64,000 nucleotides of DNA. Origin: an uncultured Chryseobacterium sp. GTDB lineage: Bacteria; Bacteroidota; Bacteroidia; Flavobacteriales; Weeksellaceae. The notes beneath the pieces are model-generated. The model was not told where the DNA came from and made no database searches. It was given only the letters and a program-made list of their open reading frames with translations. The translations under genes were made by a program, and so were the position numbers. The stretch is taken from NCBI GenBank assembly GCA_913778085.1, contig CAJYXJ010000077.1, positions 1 through 64,000 of the forward strand, in the 5' to 3' direction. Shown here piece by piece: positions 33,041 through 41,919 of this stretch. The first letter of the stretch is position 1. The number at the start of each line of letters is the position of its first letter.

Positions 33041-33174
33041 TAAAATTTTATAGGTATTTAATTCAACATAAAAGTACAAAAAACAGCAATACCGGACTTA
33101 TTGCACCTGCAAATTTTTGTACCACGGAAAAAGATCTTTCCAGTAATCCAACTGGAAGTTTTTATACGGGAAAA

Positions 33175-33300
33175 TTGTGGATAACTTTGTGGATAACTCG
33201 GGGAATACATTTGTGGATAACTTTAAACTATTTTTAGGTTAAAAAAATTAAATAATTTCTTAGTAATCAATCAATTAAAAAATATAAAATTAATAATGAG
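33175..33300. other. candidate chromosomal replication origin: DnaA-box array with AT-rich unwinding region
   Basis: Three exact copies of the 12-mer TTGTGGATAACT lie at 33175-33186, 33187-33198 and 33211-33222, with a decayed fourth in register (CGGGGAATACAT, 33199-33210). Each holds the perfect DnaA box TGTGGATAA (complement of TTATCCACA). Directly after comes 33223-33300 with only 9 G/C in 78 bases. A reverse box with one mismatch (TTTTCCACA) begins at 33301, and TATGGATAA follows at 33335. Genes to the left of 23.7 kb run left and genes after 42 kb run right. Alternatively the array could be a DnaA-titrating or regulatory site. Confidence 0.6.
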
Positions 33301-33371
33301 TTTTCCACAAAAATATTTACCCCACTTTTGCCAATATGGATAAGTACGATCATCCTCTTATCTTATAACCC

Positions 33372-33607
33372 TAATACTATGTCGAGATTCCTGCGGAATG
33401 ACAAACTTTGAGCTGTATCTTTAAATTCGTATTCTGACAGCTTTATTGTTTCTAGATAATCCAAACATGATTTTTTTAAATGCACGATTTAATACTACGT
33501 CGAGATTCTTGCGGAATGACAAACTTTGCGTTTAATCTTTTAGCTGATATTTTACGGAAGCTTTGTCATTCCGTAGGAATCCAAACACAAATCTTTCCAC
33601 TATCCAA
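33372..33607. repeat. tandem pair of 118-base hairpin repeats (GTCGAGATTCCTGCGGAATGAC type)
   Basis: Unit 1 (33372-33489) and unit 2 (33490-33607) both start TAATACTAYGTCGAGATTC, continue with GCGGAATGACAAACTTTG, and end with an inverted partner before ATCCAAAC. The partner is well preserved in unit 2 (TTTGTCATTCCGTAGGAAT) and decayed in unit 1. The core is a known kind of intergenic repeat in flavobacteria, as I remember it. Confidence 0.75.
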
Positions 33608-33622
33608 TTTCCGGAAAATAAA

Positions 33623-33648
33623 AAAAGCGCATTTTGAGATGCGCTTTT
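33623..33648 (-). terminator. terminator of the endonuclease/phosphatase-fold gene
   Basis: Arms AAAAGCGCAT (33623-33632) and ATGCGCTTTT (33639-33648) around TTTTGA, with A/T-runs on both sides. It lies 38 bases after the stop of the minus-strand gene. Confidence 0.85.
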
Positions 33649-33685
33649 TAATGGTATTGAAATACTAGTTTTATTTAAACCTTTA

Positions 33686-34519
33686 TTATTTCACAAACTG
33701 CAGTTCCGCCAATACCGGAAAATGGTCCGAAGGATACAGCAGGTTTTCTCTCCGGTCGTTGATATGACGGTGGGATTTAATGCTGAACCCTTTGACGAAA
33801 ATATAATCGATCCTTTCCTTTGGAACTTCATTTACATCAAATCCGGTAAATGTTCCTTTCGGTCCGTAATGTTTGGTTTCCGAATGGTAGAAAGAGTCTT
33901 TCAGGTTTTTCGACATGATTTTAATGGGCTCCGAATCTTCTGTCAGGTTGAAATCACCGCTCACAGTTACCGGTAAATTTTTAGGATTGATCTCTTTGAT
34001 TTTCTTTAAAATCAGTTCTGAGGATTTCACCCTTGCTACATTTCCTACATGATCGAAATGAAGATTGAGCGCCATAAATTCCTTTTTTGATTTTTTATCT
34101 TTAAAAACCGCATAGGTACAGATCCTGTTCAAAGCGGCATCCCATCCTTTTGAAGGTTTTTCCGGCGTTTCGGAAAGCCAGAATGTTCCGGAATTTACGA
34201 TCTGAAGCCTGTTGGTATCGTAAAAAATAGCCGAAAATTCACCTTTCTCTTTTCCGTCATCCCTGCCTACGCCTGTATAGTCGTAATTCTTCAGTCCGTT
34301 TTTGATATCCTTCATCTGATCCGGCAGCGCTTCCTGAACCCCGAAATAATCCGGATGATAGTACATCAGCAGGTCTACAACATCCTCTTTCCGGTTAGTC
34401 CATGAATTTTCTTTGTCCGAATCTACGTTCAGCCTGATGTTGAAGCTCATAACCTTAAGATCCTGTGCAAAACCAACTGCAAAGGCCAAGATAAATATGA
34501 TTGAAAATTTTGAATTCAT
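33686..34519 (-). CDS. secreted endonuclease/exonuclease/phosphatase-family protein
   Basis: 277 residues from ATG 34519, which gives the signal peptide MNSKFSIIFILAFAVGFAQ. The DNase I-like fold signatures are all present: KVMSFNIRLNV (Asn), FGVQEALPDQ (Glu), LNLHFDHVGNVAR, SGDFNLTEDSEP (Asp, Asn) and a terminal YPSDHFPVLAEL (Asp-His). Substrates in this family range from nucleic acids to sugar or lipid phosphates. In secreted flavobacterial members the substrate is usually unknown. Confidence 0.88.
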   Translation of the reverse strand: MNSKFSIIFILAFAVGFAQDLKVMSFNIRLNVDSDKENSWTNRKEDVVDLLMYYHPDYFGVQEALPDQMKDIKNGLKNYDYTGVGRDDGKEKGEFSAIFYDTNRLQIVNSGTFWLSETPEKPSKGWDAALNRICTYAVFKDKKSKKEFMALNLHFDHVGNVARVKSSELILKKIKEINPKNLPVTVSGDFNLTEDSEPIKIMSKNLKDSFYHSETKHYGPKGTFTGFDVNEVPKERIDYIFVKGFSIKSHRHINDRRENLLYPSDHFPVLAELQFVK

Positions 34520-34623
34520 TATTTTTTTACTTTGAACACACAAAAATAAAAATTATGTCTCAGAGCGGGACTATAAACCCCGAACTTTCCTGTTATATTT
34601 TGTTCATAGGAAAAGAAAACCGA

Positions 34624-34663
34624 TGTACACCTCAAAAGTTTTGAAAACCTGTAAGGTTTTTTT
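34624..34663. repeat. degenerate REP-like palindrome
   Basis: ACCTCAAAAGTTTTGAAAAC followed by CTGTAAGGTTTT keeps the ACCTnnnn...GTTTTGAAAAC...AGGTTTT frame of the palindromes around the RAYT at 6.1-6.8 kb, but its two halves carry different cores and no longer pair fully. Confidence 0.5.
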
Positions 34664-34668
34664 ACATC

Positions 34669-34694
34669 AAAAAAGCTGCCTTTTCAGACAGCCT
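34669..34694 (-). terminator. terminator of the 733-residue M1 gene
   Basis: On the minus strand the stem GCTGTCT/AGGCAGC, with one wobble, is followed by TTTTTT. It lies about 50 bases after the stop at 34743. Confidence 0.7.
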
Positions 34695-34742
34695 TATCAT
34701 TTATACCATGCCAATCAGCACAATATTATTTGTCATTTAAAC

Positions 34743-36944
34743 TTACTCCTTCGTAAATTTGAATTCCTTTCCTCCCTGGTTGAAAGTGATGGTTTTCTTA
34801 TCCTGACTGAAAACCATTGAAATCTGCGCCATTTCGAAACTAAAAGTATTATTTCCGGTATATTCCAACGGGAATGCCTGCTGACCGGTAGCCTGGGCGT
34901 ACAATTTATTATCTTTCTCCGTAAATGTGATTTTTAACGGAAGCTCCTTGCTGCCATATACGCCGGTAAAATCTTTGATGTTGATCTTTTCCATCGGTTT
35001 CGCCTGGGCGGAAGTCCATAGATTGTTCTGGCTGTTTACATCAGGAATCAGGGAATTAGGATCCAGTTTTACCTGTTCGATTTCTTTATTGGAATCCAGC
35101 TTGAAGGTCCATTCCTTATTTCTTTTCCAGACTTCAATCGGCAGCTTCACGGTTTTTTCGGTCCCATCTTTGAATTTTACCTGTACGGTAGTCGGCATGG
35201 GCAATTGCCCGATATTTTCAATGGTAATCTGTGCTCCGTTCTTGAAGTCGCCGTTTACGTATTTCACGTCTTTCACGCTTTGATCGATCTTCCATTTGTT
35301 GATAAACCATCCTCTCCAGAACCAGTTCAGTTCCTCACCGGAAACATTTTCCATAGTATGGAAGAAATCCCACGGGGTCGGATGTTTAAAAGCCCAACGA
35401 TCAATATAAGTCCTGAATGCCTTATCGAATTTTTCAGGGCCCAAAATCGACTCTCGGAGAATACCCAGCCCAAGCCCCGGTTTGTAATAAGCCAGGATCC
35501 CGATACTGTTCTCCTTCATGTTGTCAGGTCCTACCATGATCGGCTCGAAATTATCGTTCATCAGGAAAGCACCCATTTGTGCCACATTTTTCTTTTCGTA
35601 ATATTCTCCTTTGTTGAAAGCCTCTGTGGAAAGTTCATTAATAAACGTATTGAACCCTTCATCCATCCACGCAAAAAGCCTTTCGTTGGAACCTACGATC
35701 ATCGGGAACCAGTTGTGCCCGAATTCATGATCGGTAACGCCCCAGAGCTCGCTGCCTTTGGAATTCATATGGCAGAAAACGATTCCCGGATATTCCATTC
35801 CGCCCTCGTTTCCGGCTACGTTGGTTGCGGCAGGATAAGTATATGGATACCATTTTGCAGAATAATGTTCGATGGCTGCTTTAGTGTATTCGGTGGACCT
35901 TCCCCAGGCATCATTTCCGGCACTCTCTGCAGGATATGCTGAAATAGCCATCGATTTTTTACCATCCGGAAGGTTGATCCTTGCAGCATCCAGAATAAAC
36001 GCCGGTGAAGAAGCCCATGCAAAATCCCTGGCCTGCGTAATTTTGAATTTCCAGGTTTTCGTACCGCCGGCCTGACGGGCGTTCCCGATCTCGGATTCCG
36101 GACGGATCATTACGGTTTTATCGCTGTTTTTAGCCTGTTCCCAACGGCTGTTCTCTTCTCTGGAGTATACGTCTTTCGGGTTCAGCAATTCTCCGGAAGC
36201 CACCACATAATGGTTGGCCGGAACGGTAATATTGGCGGTAATATCGCCATATTCAAGATAAAATTCGGAAGCTCCCAGATAAGGCATGGTATTCCAGCCC
36301 AGCACGTCATCATAAACGCACATTCTCGGATACCATTGGGCAATCGTGTAGACTTTCCCATTCTTCGTATCTTCGATTCCCATCCGGTCTGAACCGTATT
36401 TCGGGGAAAGAAAAGAATATTCTATTTTTATTCGGGCAACTCCTCCCTGCGCTTTCAGTTCGGAAGGAAGGTCGATCTGCATTCTGGTATCGGTAATGTT
36501 ATATTTTACGTCTTTACCGTCCAGCTTTACGGATTTTATTTTGTAACCGCCCTCAAATTCCTCGCCGTGTGCTCCGTTCCGGCTTCCGGACATCGGTACT
36601 ACCGCATTCCCTCTTGAATCTTTTGCAAATAAATTCTGGTCCAGCTGCAGCCACAGGAAGCTCAATTTATCCGTACTGTTGTTGGTATACGTAATTTCAG
36701 CAGTTCCGGTAATTTCGTTTTTGGCTTCATTCAGACTTACATTTAAATTATAGCTTGCCGAATTCTGCCAGTAGGCGTATCCGGGCTGTCCGCTTGCCGA
36801 TCTCGTTGGCGTACCGGTCTGCGTATAGAAAAACGGTTTGAATGCTTCTACATAATCATATTTCGGAGCTTCCTGAGCATATACCGGCTGTGAAAAGCAA
36901 AGTAAGGCAAGTGCGGAAACAAGAGTTGGAATCTTAAAGTTCAT
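34743..36944 (-). CDS. secreted M1-family aminopeptidase (733 residues)
   Basis: A signal peptide ([24 protein letters not shown]) is followed by the M1 core: the exopeptidase-type [10 protein letters not shown], the zinc motif [12 protein letters not shown] and the Glu ligand in [13 protein letters not shown]-terminal extension (about 620-733, [16 protein letters not shown] ... [14 protein letters not shown]) contains a small beta domain not present in the 620-residue paralogue. The protein probably acts in the periplasm or outside to release amino acids from peptides. Confidence 0.9.
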   Translation of the reverse strand: MNFKIPTLVSALALLCFSQPVYAQEAPKYDYVEAFKPFFYTQTGTPTRSASGQPGYAYWQNSASYNLNVSLNEAKNEITGTAEITYTNNSTDKLSFLWLQLDQNLFAKDSRGNAVVPMSGSRNGAHGEEFEGGYKIKSVKLDGKDVKYNITDTRMQIDLPSELKAQGGVARIKIEYSFLSPKYGSDRMGIEDTKNGKVYTIAQWYPRMCVYDDVLGWNTMPYLGASEFYLEYGDITANITVPANHYVVASGELLNPKDVYSREENSRWEQAKNSDKTVMIRPESEIGNARQAGGTKTWKFKITQARDFAWASSPAFILDAARINLPDGKKSMAISAYPAESAGNDAWGRSTEYTKAAIEHYSAKWYPYTYPAATNVAGNEGGMEYPGIVFCHMNSKGSELWGVTDHEFGHNWFPMIVGSNERLFAWMDEGFNTFINELSTEAFNKGEYYEKKNVAQMGAFLMNDNFEPIMVGPDNMKENSIGILAYYKPGLGLGILRESILGPEKFDKAFRTYIDRWAFKHPTPWDFFHTMENVSGEELNWFWRGWFINKWKIDQSVKDVKYVNGDFKNGAQITIENIGQLPMPTTVQVKFKDGTEKTVKLPIEVWKRNKEWTFKLDSNKEIEQVKLDPNSLIPDVNSQNNLWTSAQAKPMEKINIKDFTGVYGSKELPLKITFTEKDNKLYAQATGQQAFPLEYTGNNTFSFEMAQISMVFSQDKKTITFNQGGKEFKFTKE

Positions 36945-36977
36945 ATTTATTTTTTATTTAGCAAAGTAAACAAAAAT

Positions 36978-37004
36978 AAGACTTTCCCCATACAGAAAAG
37001 TCTT
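36978..37004 (-). terminator. terminator after the S8/I9 operon
   Basis: Arms AAGACTTT (36978-36985) and AAAGTCTT (36997-37004), followed on the minus strand by ATTTTTGTTT. It lies 10 bases after the stop at 37014. The adjoining TATTTTTG (36971-36978) also fits a -7 box for the M1 gene downstream. Confidence 0.6.
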
Positions 37005-37013
37005 TCAAACCTT

Positions 37014-37217
37014 TTAAATTGTGAAATTATTCCGCTCTTCTTCCACCGAGAGGAAGTATTCCGGAAAATCCTCTGCTGAAACAGCCTGCTCGCTTTCCAG
37101 TTTTACAATGCCGACAGTTTGGTAATGCGCTGTCAACCGGATCTTTTTCTTTTCCAGTTCTTCTTTCAGTTTTCGGATATCGGTCTCTTTTCTGAGAACA
37201 GCCAGGTATGCTTTCAT
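37014..37217 (-). CDS. small protein resembling a stand-alone I9 (subtilisin-propeptide) inhibitor
   Basis: 67 residues: AYLAVLRKETDIRKLKEELEKKKIRLTAHY is a strand-helix, and QTVGIVKLES...SAEDFPEYFLSVEEERNNF closes with the strand and VEEER ending seen in I9 propeptides (usually V-E-x-D/E-R). It starts 4 bases after the S8 protease stop. Stand-alone I9 proteins inhibit subtilases, so it may restrain the adjacent protease. The fold call rests on pattern only. Confidence 0.6.
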   Translation of the reverse strand: MKAYLAVLRKETDIRKLKEELEKKKIRLTAHYQTVGIVKLESEQAVSAEDFPEYFLSVEEERNNFTI

Positions 37218-37221
37218 GATG

Positions 37222-38478
37222 TCATGCCTGTATCAATCCGGTCCCGATGTCCCTGTATTTAAGACCTTCGATTGGCTTTGCCCTGGATTCCGTCCATTTC
37301 CAGATTTCCTCCGCCGATTTTTCCGGAAACTGTTCCATGTACAACGCCAGCAGTCCAGCCACATGTGGGGTTGCCATACTGGTGCCGCTCATGGCATAAT
37401 AGTTTCCGTTTTTGTTTTTGGAATTCTTGGGATAGGAACTGATGATATCCACACCGGGCGCACAAACATTCACATTGCCTCCGGTTGCGGGATTCAGTCC
37501 TGCATTGGAGAAACGCGCTACTTTCATCTGTCCGTCGATCGCTCCTACCGCCATGACAGACATGGAATTGGCCGGCATGGAAACCGGCTTCGGGAGCGAA
37601 GGCCTGCTGCTGTCGTTTCCTGCAGCCGCAACGATAATACAGTTGCTATCCAGAGCTCGGGCTCCTACTGTTTCAAAAAGCGGCGAAGGCACCTCATTCA
37701 GTTTTACAGCCGAGGCAAGTGAAAGCGAAAGGATCCTGAATTTTTTGGTAATGGCCCAATCAATCGCATCAATGACACTGCTCGTTGTTCCTTTTCCCGA
37801 ATCGGAAAGCACTTTGGCAATTTTCAGGTTAGCTTCTTTGGCAATGCCATATCGTTTCCCATTATCCATTCTAATATTTCCGGCGGCAATTCCTGCACAA
37901 TGCGTTCCGTGGCCATTAGGATCTCTGCTCCAGTCTTCTCCGGCAATAAAAGATTTTCCTTCAATTTCTTTTCCCGAAAAATCGGGATGCAGCATCTCAA
38001 GACCGGTATCAAGAATACAGATATCGATTCCTTTTCCCGTATAAATCGAATTTCCAACCCCGATGGCCTTTAATCCCCATTCCATTTCCATAAACGGCTT
38101 TTGGGGCAATGGCTTGCTGGTCATGTACTTTTCCAGTTCACTGATTTTTTCCGCCATTTCCGCTGACTGTTTCTTCAGCTCGGTAATGATCGACCACTCA
38201 TCCGCCGGAAAAAAATCTCTTTCTTTTTCAAAATAAACGATGGGATTCGACTCATCTCTTACAGCAGATTGAAGCTGTTCCACATCGCCGTTTTCGATGA
38301 CCAGCACGCCCAGGTTTTTATAAAGCACACCATTGTCATTATCAATTACCTGAAAAGAACGGTTTTCCGAAGAAAGGAATTCTGAGGAGGTAATGGAAAC
38401 TTCCAGCTCGTTCTCGACTTTCCGTAGGGCGCTTTTCTGCTGATCTTCCAGTATAACAATATATCTTTCTTTTTCCAT
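37222..38478 (-). CDS. cytoplasmic S8-family (subtilisin-like) serine protease
   Basis: 418 residues with the full catalytic set: Asp157 (DICILDTGLE), His190 (NGHGTHCAGIAAG), Asn288 (VAAAGNDS) and Ser367 (GTSMATPHVAG). Residues 1-91 (RYIVILEDQQ ... PIVYFEKERDF) look like an I9-type prodomain, followed by a coiled segment (about 95-120). There is no Sec signal or C-terminal sorting domain, so it should act in the cytoplasm unless exported another way. It belongs to a five-gene operon with three proteins of unknown role and a small I9-like protein. Confidence 0.88.
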   Translation of the reverse strand: MEKERYIVILEDQQKSALRKVENELEVSITSSEFLSSENRSFQVIDNDNGVLYKNLGVLVIENGDVEQLQSAVRDESNPIVYFEKERDFFPADEWSIITELKKQSAEMAEKISELEKYMTSKPLPQKPFMEMEWGLKAIGVGNSIYTGKGIDICILDTGLEMLHPDFSGKEIEGKSFIAGEDWSRDPNGHGTHCAGIAAGNIRMDNGKRYGIAKEANLKIAKVLSDSGKGTTSSVIDAIDWAITKKFRILSLSLASAVKLNEVPSPLFETVGARALDSNCIIVAAAGNDSSRPSLPKPVSMPANSMSVMAVGAIDGQMKVARFSNAGLNPATGGNVNVCAPGVDIISSYPKNSKNKNGNYYAMSGTSMATPHVAGLLALYMEQFPEKSAEEIWKWTESRAKPIEGLKYRDIGTGLIQA

Positions 38479-38485
38479 GATTTTT

Positions 38486-39064
38486 TTAATTTAATTTTAA
38501 AATCATTTTTTCCAATGTCAGGAAAATATCTTCCGAAATCAAGGTAAGCCTGAGCTTTTTATTGATTCCTGAAATCTGGGTATTGTGGTTTACCAGAGAT
38601 GTCCAGAACATTTCTATATTTTGAACAGAATCCATACCTTTTATTTTATCGTCATCCAGTACGCCGTTCTGGTATAATGAGATCACAAGGCCGGACAGCA
38701 GCTCTTCGGCTTCTTCCAGCTTCTTTTTCTCTTTGGCATGCATTTCCATTAAAAACCCATGAACACTTTCCATACCGCTGAAAGAAAATCCCCAGAGCAA
38801 CTCCCGTTTTCCGGTAGAAATCCGTTCCATTTTAATAGGATTAAAACCTCTTTTTACGGTGGAAATCAGGTTCATGACTTTCAGCAGCTCCGCTTCACAA
38901 GTGGTATTGCCCTTGGTTTTCAGGTATTCCAGAAATTCGTTGAGAAAGGCTTCAAACCGCCCGTCAAAATCGAAAGATTTCAACAGATAAAGTTCCTGGA
39001 CTTTATTGAAACTTCCCAGCAGATCTTCAAGCTGCTGAATCGTATGGTGAACAAGCTCCTGCAT
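38486..39064 (-). CDS. helical protein in the DUF2589/S8 operon, function unknown
   Basis: 192 residues, soluble and largely helical (VHHTIQQLEDLLGSFNKVQELYLLKSF; KEKKKLEEAEELLSGLV), with no family recognised. Its ATG overlaps the stop of the preceding gene by one base (TAATG), and the protease follows after 7 bases, so its production is coupled to both. Confidence 0.55.
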   Translation of the reverse strand: MQELVHHTIQQLEDLLGSFNKVQELYLLKSFDFDGRFEAFLNEFLEYLKTKGNTTCEAELLKVMNLISTVKRGFNPIKMERISTGKRELLWGFSFSGMESVHGFLMEMHAKEKKKLEEAEELLSGLVISLYQNGVLDDDKIKGMDSVQNIEMFWTSLVNHNTQISGINKKLRLTLISEDIFLTLEKMILKLN

Positions 39065-39768
39065 TACTCGAAAATGATTTGTTCGACTTCTTTCCCGTCT
39101 TTGTCTTTCAGGGTTACGATCCTGATTCCTTCTTCTTCCATTTCCACATGAAGGTTGATGAATAATTTATCTTTATCCTCTGCGGAATTGGTATTCGGGT
39201 CAATGTAAATGTTATTCAGTTTTGAATTGATGAGGCTGTATTTGTTCAGCACATCTGCATAAATCGCTTTTAACGCTTCGGATTCCGTTTCATCGGAAGT
39301 ACCGTCAATCGGGCGCTCTATCGGTTTCTCAGAAATGACAGGAATCCTTTTGCCTGGCATTCTGATTTCAGGAACCGGGTTTGTGGTAGCCCTCGCTGTT
39401 ATACTGCCTCCGGCCCGTACGGTATTAAGCAGGATTTTAAAATCTTCGTTCCGGATATTTTTAACCGAAACCGGCTGGATGTTTAGCAATTTCTGTTTGT
39501 TGACAAGCAGGATCCTTTCATTCACCTCCGTAATGAATTTGGTTTCATTAAGCTTGAAATTACGGTCTGCATCCGCGTCAATATCGGTGATCTTGATGGG
39601 AATATCCATCTTCACATTCGGCAGCGAATACCTCGGAACCTTAAAAAATTTTAAATACTCGTGCTGGGCATATTCCTTGGCAATCATCACTGCATTTTCG
39701 TCCGCTTTTTTACGAGCCTGAATTATCTCGTTGTTGAGATAATTCAGGTAATCTGATAATCTGATCAT
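39064..39768 (-). CDS. protein of unknown function in the DUF2589/S8 operon
   Basis: 234 residues. Residues 1-40 are helical (LSDYLNYLNNEIIQARKKADENAVMIAKEYAQ), followed by a beta-rich middle (PNVKMDIPIKITDI) and a Thr/Pro/Arg-rich linker (about 125-160). It lies 12 bases downstream of the DUF2589 gene. The first helix resembles the N-terminus of the DUF2589-type companions that I know only as hypothetical proteins. No enzyme motif was seen. Confidence 0.55.
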   Translation of the reverse strand: MIRLSDYLNYLNNEIIQARKKADENAVMIAKEYAQHEYLKFFKVPRYSLPNVKMDIPIKITDIDADADRNFKLNETKFITEVNERILLVNKQKLLNIQPVSVKNIRNEDFKILLNTVRAGGSITARATTNPVPEIRMPGKRIPVISEKPIERPIDGTSDETESEALKAIYADVLNKYSLINSKLNNIYIDPNTNSAEDKDKLFINLHVEMEEEGIRIVTLKDKDGKEVEQIIFE

Positions 39769-39780
39769 TCCCGTAAAAGT

Positions 39781-40653
39781 TTATTGAGCCAGCAATCCAA
39801 GAACTTTCTCCAGTCCGGCAGGCATTTCGTCGTTGGTAGCCTTCACTTTCACTCCAAGCGAATACTCTTTCTCCACCTTGATTCCCGTAGCGGAAGATCT
39901 CTTATACGATACATCCACGCTGAATTTTACCGGGCCGAATCCACCTGACGCCCCTGCTTTAATTCCTAATTCATCGCTTACGTCTTTCGTGTAGGTTGAG
40001 TTCAGCTTCACATTGAAATCCACCTCACAGGTTTCAATTCTGAAAGTAGGAACATTCAGTAATGAGATGAAAGGAACGGAAATTTCAACGTTGTTCATTG
40101 TCTGTTTCGGATTATCTTCATCTTCCGGCTTTTCAGGATCAAAATCAGGATTCGGCCCCATCTTTTTATACTTGAATTCCGCCATCCGCAGTTTCTGCTC
40201 TTCACCTACGGTTTCAAAACCTACTTCCTTGATAAAATTCACGGTACTGATCGAAGCATTCGACTGCGCTTTTACACATGCATCCAGCGGACCTCCGATG
40301 ATTGTCGCAAAATCGATGCTTCCCAGCTCCGCTGCGAAATCTGCACTTTCGGCACCTGATGTTTTGAATACCTGATCATCTGCAGCCATTCTTCCGGCCA
40401 CCATTTTCAGGACCTCCGAAGAAACGGAAGCAAAGGATTTTTCCCATTTTTCACTATAATTTTTTTTGAAATCTTCAATAATGCTGATCAGTTCCTTGTT
40501 GGAGAGCCCGGCCAGCTCCGAAGTTTCGATGCCTGACACTTTTTCGTAAACGGCAGGGCTCAATGATTTTTCCAGCCCGGTTAAAAGATCAATCAGTTCG
40601 TTTTTGGATTTTTTGGTATGGTTTGCTTCCAATACCGACTTTAGTGTTTCCAT
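39781..40653 (-). CDS. DUF2589 domain protein
   Basis: 290 residues. A helical N-terminus (about 1-100, SKNELIDLLTGLEKSL...) is followed by the DUF2589 region: IIGGPLDACVKAQSNASISTVNFIKEVGF, then the strands VEISVPFISLLNVPTFRIETCEVDFNVKLNST and a late FSVDVSYKRSSATGIKVEKEYSLGVKVKA. The paired long beta strands and glycine-rich turn (ASGGFGPVK) suggest a beta-sandwich or sheet-forming protein. DUF2589 has no assigned function. It is the first gene of the operon, with a TATCTTTG -7 box 35 bases upstream (40688-40695). Confidence 0.75.
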   Translation of the reverse strand: METLKSVLEANHTKKSKNELIDLLTGLEKSLSPAVYEKVSGIETSELAGLSNKELISIIEDFKKNYSEKWEKSFASVSSEVLKMVAGRMAADDQVFKTSGAESADFAAELGSIDFATIIGGPLDACVKAQSNASISTVNFIKEVGFETVGEEQKLRMAEFKYKKMGPNPDFDPEKPEDEDNPKQTMNNVEISVPFISLLNVPTFRIETCEVDFNVKLNSTYTKDVSDELGIKAGASGGFGPVKFSVDVSYKRSSATGIKVEKEYSLGVKVKATNDEMPAGLEKVLGLLAQ

Positions 40654-40687
40654 GTCTTGTTGCTTAGGTTATTAAAAATCTCTACTG

Positions 40688-40695
40688 CAAAGATA
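40688..40695 (-). promoter_or_regulatory. -7 box of the DUF2589/S8 operon
   Basis: TATCTTTG on the minus strand, 34 bases before the ATG. A TTG at the usual distance was not found. Confidence 0.45.
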
Positions 40696-40758
40696 GAATA
40701 CCTCAAAATATACATAATCAGTAGATTACCTAAACTTCAACCGTAAAATCACCCAAAT

Positions 40759-40790
40759 AAAAAAAGTAGATTCCCCATAGAGAACCTACT
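40759..40790 (-). terminator. terminator downstream of the SDR gene
   Basis: On the minus strand, GTAGGTTCTC and GGGAATCTAC pair throughout, allowing wobbles, and are followed by seven T. It ends transcripts coming from the SDR gene about 250 bases upstream. The intervening 40791-41037 shows no gene. Confidence 0.65.
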
Positions 40791-41037
40791 ATTAGTTTAT
40801 TTAATTAAAACAAAAACGAAATAAAATCAGGTTAAAAGGCTGGATGCAAGTTATTCGATCAAAATACAATCAACCGTCTTACTCAAATGATCCTGATTGC
40901 ATCAGGATAGAGGTAAGTGCTATTTTAAAACTCCCGGTCACCTTCCTGATTTTCCATCCGATCTATTAAACGACTGAAAACGAATTACCTGTCATCTGAT
41001 CCGCGTTTAACTCACTTTATATACGATTTTGCTTGAC

Positions 41038-41919
41038 TCAATTGGATTTTTTTGCTTTGATCATCGCTTCCAGCGCATCCCACATTTCCTGTGGAATATC
41101 TTCCAGCATATTGAACTCTCCGGCTCCCTGCAGCCATTCGCCTCCGTCAATCGTCACCACTTCCCCATTCATATACGCTGAATAATCAGACACCAGATAA
41201 GCAGCAAGGTTAGCCAGTTCCTGATGTTCGCCTACCCTTCTCAGCGGCACTTTTTTCCGCATATCGAATTTCTCCTGCAGATCTCCCGGCAGCAGCCTGT
41301 CCCAAGCTCCTTTTGTAGGGAAAGGTCCCGGAGCGATGGCGTTGAAACGGATCCCATACTTTGCCCACTCTACCGCAAGGGATCTGGTCATGGCCAATAC
41401 ACCTGCTTTTGCACAGGCCGACGGGACTACATAAGCGGAACCTGTCCAGGAATATGTGGTGACAATATTTAAAACCGTACCCGGCATTTTGGAATCGATC
41501 CAGTGTTTACCGATGGATAGCGTACAGTTCTTCGTTCCTTTTAATACGATATCCAAAACCGCATCGAAAGCCGAATGGGTGAGCCTTTCGGTGGGAGAAA
41601 TGAAATTTCCCGCGGCATTATTCAGGAGAATATCAATCTTTCCGAATTCGTTAAGGGTTGCTTCCTTCATGGCTTCCACCTCATCCCAGTTCCGTACATC
41701 ACAGGCTACAGACAAGACTTTGCCGCCGGTTTCTTCTTCCAGTTCTTTGGCCGTTCCCTGAAGTTTCTCCAGGTTTCTAGAGGTAATGACTACTTTGGCA
41801 CCCAGTTCAAGAAAATATTTGGTCATGGCTTTTCCCAGCCCGCTTCCGCCTCCGGTTACAATGGCTACTTTATCTTTTAAGGCTCCTTCCCGAAGCATTG
41901 GTTGTGTATAAAGATTCAT
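41038..41919 (-). CDS. short-chain dehydrogenase, 2,4-dienoyl-CoA reductase (DECR1) type
   Basis: 293 residues with the Rossmann motif TGGGSGLGKAM and NNAAGNF. The active-site segment TTYSWTGSAYVVPSACAKAGVLAMTRSLAVEW lacks the usual YxxxK Tyr and instead matches mitochondrial DECR1 (VVPSASAKAGVEAM). This points to NADPH-dependent reduction of 2,4-dienoyl-CoA during unsaturated fatty-acid oxidation. It stands alone, with no beta-oxidation genes beside it. Confidence 0.85.
   Translation of the reverse strand: MNLYTQPMLREGALKDKVAIVTGGGSGLGKAMTKYFLELGAKVVITSRNLEKLQGTAKELEEETGGKVLSVACDVRNWDEVEAMKEATLNEFGKIDILLNNAAGNFISPTERLTHSAFDAVLDIVLKGTKNCTLSIGKHWIDSKMPGTVLNIVTTYSWTGSAYVVPSACAKAGVLAMTRSLAVEWAKYGIRFNAIAPGPFPTKGAWDRLLPGDLQEKFDMRKKVPLRRVGEHQELANLAAYLVSDYSAYMNGEVVTIDGGEWLQGAGEFNMLEDIPQEMWDALEAMIKAKKSN

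Noticed and set aside
33359-33668. 62-residue frame starting at 33480 in the tandem repeat
   Set aside because: It is composed of repeat sequence and has no protein-like features.
36971-36978. TATTTTTG as a definite promoter of the 733-residue M1 gene
   Set aside because: It fits a -7 box, but no TTG is at the expected distance and it abuts the terminator of the preceding operon, so it is mentioned only within the terminator entry.
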